NCBI GenBank assembly: GCA_012514855.1
Contig: JAAYZL010000151.1
Location: forward strand, 1 to 6,867
Direction: 5' to 3'
Origin: Clostridiales bacterium
GTDB taxonomy: Bacteria; Bacillota_A; Clostridia; Christensenellales; Aristaeellaceae
DNA: 6,867 nt
Position numbers and translations under genes: made by a program. The notes beneath the pieces were generated by a model. It saw nothing but the letters and a program-made list of their open reading frames with translations, searched no databases and had not been told where the DNA came from. Below are positions 4,935-6,867 of the stretch, in pieces (the stretch's first letter is position 1; each line of letters starts with the position of its first letter).

Positions 4935-6497
4935 ATGAGGAGTGGTCATTCGCGGTTTGTCCGGCTTGTTCTGCCAATGTGCCTTGCGTTGGCTCTGCTC
5001 GCGTGCTCCCTCGCGGGGAGCGGCGAGCCCCTGCCCACACCCACCTTCCCGCCCATATCGTTCACGACCACGGGGAACAGCGCCTTCCAGCAATACATGG
5101 AGATCGCGCTCGGCGAGCCCATCGAGGCCGCGATGGACGCCTTTGGCGAACCGACGGCGGTCTACGGTCAGGACAGCTATGTCTACCGCGCGATCGCCGG
5201 GGCCGCCGCCGCGGAGCCCGCCATCGTGTTCCGGTTCCGCGCGAATTCCCTGAACTTTGAGTGCATCGCGAGCGCGCTCGACGGCCGGATTCTCAAAAAG
5301 CAGGTGTCCTCGCCGGGGGCCTTTCACCGGCTCCTGGACAGCGCGAGCGCGCTGGTGGTCGAGGGCGGCACGCCGTATTCCGACCTGTACCTGGCGGCGG
5401 GCGTCGAGCCGTACCTCTGGATGTCCTTCCTCGCGCCGAACACGGACGACGGCCGCTACGACGTCTGCCTGTGGCCCGACAGCGGCGGCCAGCTGGTGGC
5501 GGTCGTGCGGGACGGCGTGGTGCAAAGCTGCGAATACCAGCCCATCGGCATCGTGCTGCCGGCGGCCGCCGTGGACGCTGTCACGCCGCGCGCGCCCCGG
5601 TACCTCGCGGCCCTCCCCGAGAACGGGAACGACGCGCTCGCCTCGTTCACCGCGTTTATGAAGTTCGCCACGCTCCGGCCCGGCCAGAGCGGGGACGACG
5701 TGATCCGGGTCATGGGCCTGCCCACCCGCGAGGACACCGGCGGCGGCCTGCGCACGCTTTCCTATGAGTATCCGCACGGCGGCTACGCCACGGGCAGGGT
5801 CGCGTTTTCGTTCACCGTCGCCGACGACGATTCCCAGATGCTCGTCGCCAAGGGCGTCGAGGCGTTCCCCCTCGGCGAGGCGGAGGTGCGCGCGCGCTAC
5901 GCCCCGCAAATGCTGCCCGGCATGGCGATGGAGGATATACTGCGCTTCATGGGCGACCCGCTGACGACCAACCAGAGCCTGTCCACATCCGGCGGGGTCT
6001 TCACGGCCCATTCCTACACCGGGCACTTCGCGTCCGTCTCGGCGGTGTTCGCGAGCGACGGCGACGCCTGCCTGTGGCATGAGGTGATGCTCAACGACTC
6101 CGGGGAGGAGGCCCTGACGCTCTACGAGGAATACGTGCTGCTGTGGGAGGGAGAGGGAGAACCGGGCGCGGATGGATCCTCGGGGTATTTGCCGGAGGTC
6201 CCGCCGGGGCCCACACAGCCCGAGCAGTACGTCTTTACGCCCGAGCCGACGCCCTCACTGCCCGGTTGGGACGACGAAACCCCCACGCCCTGGCATAGGC
6301 GCACACCCACGCCCAGGCCGAGGCGCACGCCCACGCCGACGCCCAGGCCGACCAGCACGTTCACCCCGAACCGCACGCCCAGCCCGAGCCCCTCGCACGA
6401 GGTGACCCCCAGGCCGCCCACGCCCAGGCCCTGGCCGACCATTCGCCTCATCACCTACTTGTATGTCATGACGCCGAAGCCCACGGGGCCGTATTGA
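4935..6497 (+). CDS. Lipoprotein with four BamE/SmpA-like repeat units and a Pro/Thr-rich C-terminal tail
   Basis: Predicted surface lipoprotein of 520 aa. A basic N-terminus and hydrophobic helix end in the lipobox LLAC, making C24 the lipidated residue, so it should be anchored in the membrane facing outward. A short PTPTFPP linker follows. The body seems to contain four related alpha/beta units at about 58-122, 144-203, 246-310 and 325-386. Each begins with a 'G..i.dv...mG.P' helix-turn motif (EAAMDAFGEPT, SDLYLAAGVEP, DDVIRVMGLPT, EDILRFMGDPL), followed by aromatic-rich strands. This resembles the BamE/SmpA-OmlA fold seen in envelope proteins; the match is by eye only and the second unit is weakest. 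Residues of about 419-504 are a disordered Pro/Thr/Arg/Ser tail, and the protein ends with the more hydrophobic IRLITYLYVM and then TPKPTGPY. The start is fixed by AAAGGAGGT. It has its own repeat-box promoter and likely shares a transcript with the SH3 gene. No catalytic motif is visible. Confidence 0.82.
   Translation: MRSGHSRFVRLVLPMCLALALLACSLAGSGEPLPTPTFPPISFTTTGNSAFQQYMEIALGEPIEAAMDAFGEPTAVYGQDSYVYRAIAGAAAAEPAIVFRFRANSLNFECIASALDGRILKKQVSSPGAFHRLLDSASALVVEGGTPYSDLYLAAGVEPYLWMSFLAPNTDDGRYDVCLWPDSGGQLVAVVRDGVVQSCEYQPIGIVLPAAAVDAVTPRAPRYLAALPENGNDALASFTAFMKFATLRPGQSGDDVIRVMGLPTREDTGGGLRTLSYEYPHGGYATGRVAFSFTVADDDSQMLVAKGVEAFPLGEAEVRARYAPQMLPGMAMEDILRFMGDPLTTNQSLSTSGGVFTAHSYTGHFASVSAVFASDGDACLWHEVMLNDSGEEALTLYEEYVLLWEGEGEPGADGSSGYLPEVPPGPTQPEQYVFTPEPTPSLPGWDDETPTPWHRRTPTPRPRRTPTPTPRPTSTFTPNRTPSPSPSHEVTPRPPTPRPWPTIRLITYLYVMTPKPTGPY
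6189..6446 (+). repeat. Low-complexity Pro/Thr/Arg-coding repeat region
   Basis: This in-frame, C-rich segment encodes TPTP, RPRRTPTP, TPRPTP-like runs at the C-terminus of the lipoprotein. ACGCCCAGGCCG recurs exactly at 6309-6320 and 6339-6350, 30 bp apart, and with one change at 6420-6431. Such tracts usually act as extended, wall-spanning spacers and vary in length by slippage. Placing it after the folded units, not between lipobox and body, is less common. Confidence 0.75.
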
Positions 6498-6513
6498 CCT
6501 AAGGCGGAAGGAA

Positions 6514-6551
6514 GCGGCGGGGGGGCTTTCCGGCGAAAAATTCCCCGCCGC
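6514..6551 (+). other. Hairpin between the lipoprotein and SH3 genes
   Basis: GCGGCGGGG (6514-6522) and CCCCGCCGC (6543-6551) form a perfect 9-bp stem with a 20-base loop, 16 bases after the lipoprotein stop. No T-tract follows, so it may be a partial terminator or an mRNA-stability element that lowers expression of the SH3 gene relative to the lipoprotein gene. No TTTAATGG box is found in this 93-base gap. Confidence 0.4.
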
Positions 6552-6590
6552 GCGGACATTTGGAGACACTCTCAAGGGGAGGGGAAAGGG

Positions 6591-6867
6591 ATGAGAACCG
6601 GACGAATCCTTGCGGCGGCTTTGGCCGCGGCGCTTCTGATGGGCGCGCTTTCGGGCGCGGCGCACGCCGACATCATTTTCTATGTGCAAAGCGACACGGT
6701 CATCCGCAACGGCCCAGGATACGAAGCTGTGGAGTTGTGTACGCTCTACGAGGGCGAACTTGTCGAATACATGGGCGATACCTGGTTCTACCATTCCATC
6801 CCGTGGTACTACATCTACTATGACACGGATGACCGGGGCGCGGGCTACGGCTATGTCATGTCGCAGC
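6591..6867 (+). CDS. Secreted bacterial SH3-domain protein (partial, runs off the window)
   Basis: Only the first 92 codons are present; the gene continues past the window edge. MRTGR, an Ala/Leu-rich hydrophobic core and an AHA cleavage site after A26 form a typical Sec signal peptide. From residue 36 the sequence TVIRNGPGYEA, LCTLYEGELVEYMGDTWFY and GYGYVMS matches a bacterial SH3 (SH3b) domain: the R-x-GPG start, the 'l..Ge.v.' middle and the closing G-Y/W-V. A Tyr/Trp-rich insertion (about 68-77, HSIPWYYIYY) sits before the last strand. Such domains commonly bind peptidoglycan or wall-associated ligands in exported Firmicute proteins. ATG 6591 is preceded by the purine-rich AAGGGGAGGGGAAAGGG. 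The 93-base gap without a visible promoter box suggests co-transcription with the lipoprotein gene. What lies C-terminal is unknown. Confidence 0.8.
   Translation, partial: MRTGRILAAALAAALLMGALSGAAHADIIFYVQSDTVIRNGPGYEAVELCTLYEGELVEYMGDTWFYHSIPWYYIYYDTDDRGAGYGYVMSQ

Noticed and set aside
4890..6080. 396-codon minus-strand frame opposite the lipoprotein
   Set aside because: It is an Arg/Gly/Ala-rich shadow of the lipoprotein gene, and it runs across the conserved promoter and ribosome binding site on the plus strand.
6189..6446. C-rich repeats considered as a CRISPR array or non-coding satellite
   Set aside because: The units are short, degenerate, without unique spacers, and stay in frame to encode the Pro/Thr tail.
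1..6867. tRNA, rRNA, intact mobile element or attachment site
   Set aside because: No cloverleaf, rRNA-like segment, complete transposase or recombinase, or flanking terminal repeats were seen on either strand.

Overview
The window is GC-rich DNA with four forward-strand genes: a large cytoplasmic regulator (109-3354), a secreted fibronectin-type-III-like protein (3574-4656), a lipoprotein (4935-6497) and the start of a secreted SH3-domain protein (6591 to the window edge). Three things suggest a high-GC Firmicute, probably an uncultured clostridial or Christensenellales-like lineage: the strong Shine-Dalgarno sequences (for example AAAGGAGGT before the lipoprotein), the Gram-positive-style lipobox with a Pro/Thr-rich wall-spanning stretch, and the SH3 protein. 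The taxon is inference; nothing in the window fixes it.

Layout. Bases 1-108 hold a small hairpin and the ribosome binding site of the regulator. The regulator (1081 aa) joins a MalT-like STAND ATPase, a long helical TPR-like middle and a C-terminal winged-helix plus BTAD module of the SARP/AfsR type. A hairpin with a second, competing pairing follows its stop. The next two genes are each preceded by nearly the same 48-base block (39 of 48 positions identical). Its core is two perfect copies of TTTAATGG spaced 11 bp start to start, placed just upstream of a -10-like element. The two secreted-protein genes are separated by a 10-bp-stem terminator-like hairpin and an AT-rich patch. The lipoprotein and the SH3 protein are 93 bases apart with no repeat box between them, so they may be co-transcribed.

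How it may work together. SARP-family activators are known to bind direct repeats with an 11-bp period overlapping the -35 region. Such repeats lie before both genes directly downstream of a SARP-type regulator, so I propose a local regulon: the STAND/TPR part senses an unknown signal and the C-terminal module switches on the exported proteins. This is the most interesting content of the window. The four products are cytoplasmic regulator, secreted FnIII protein, lipoprotein with BamE/SmpA-like repeats and SH3 protein, which points to the cell envelope or surface. The exact function is unknown. I see no tRNA, rRNA, CRISPR array, intact mobile element or phage gene.
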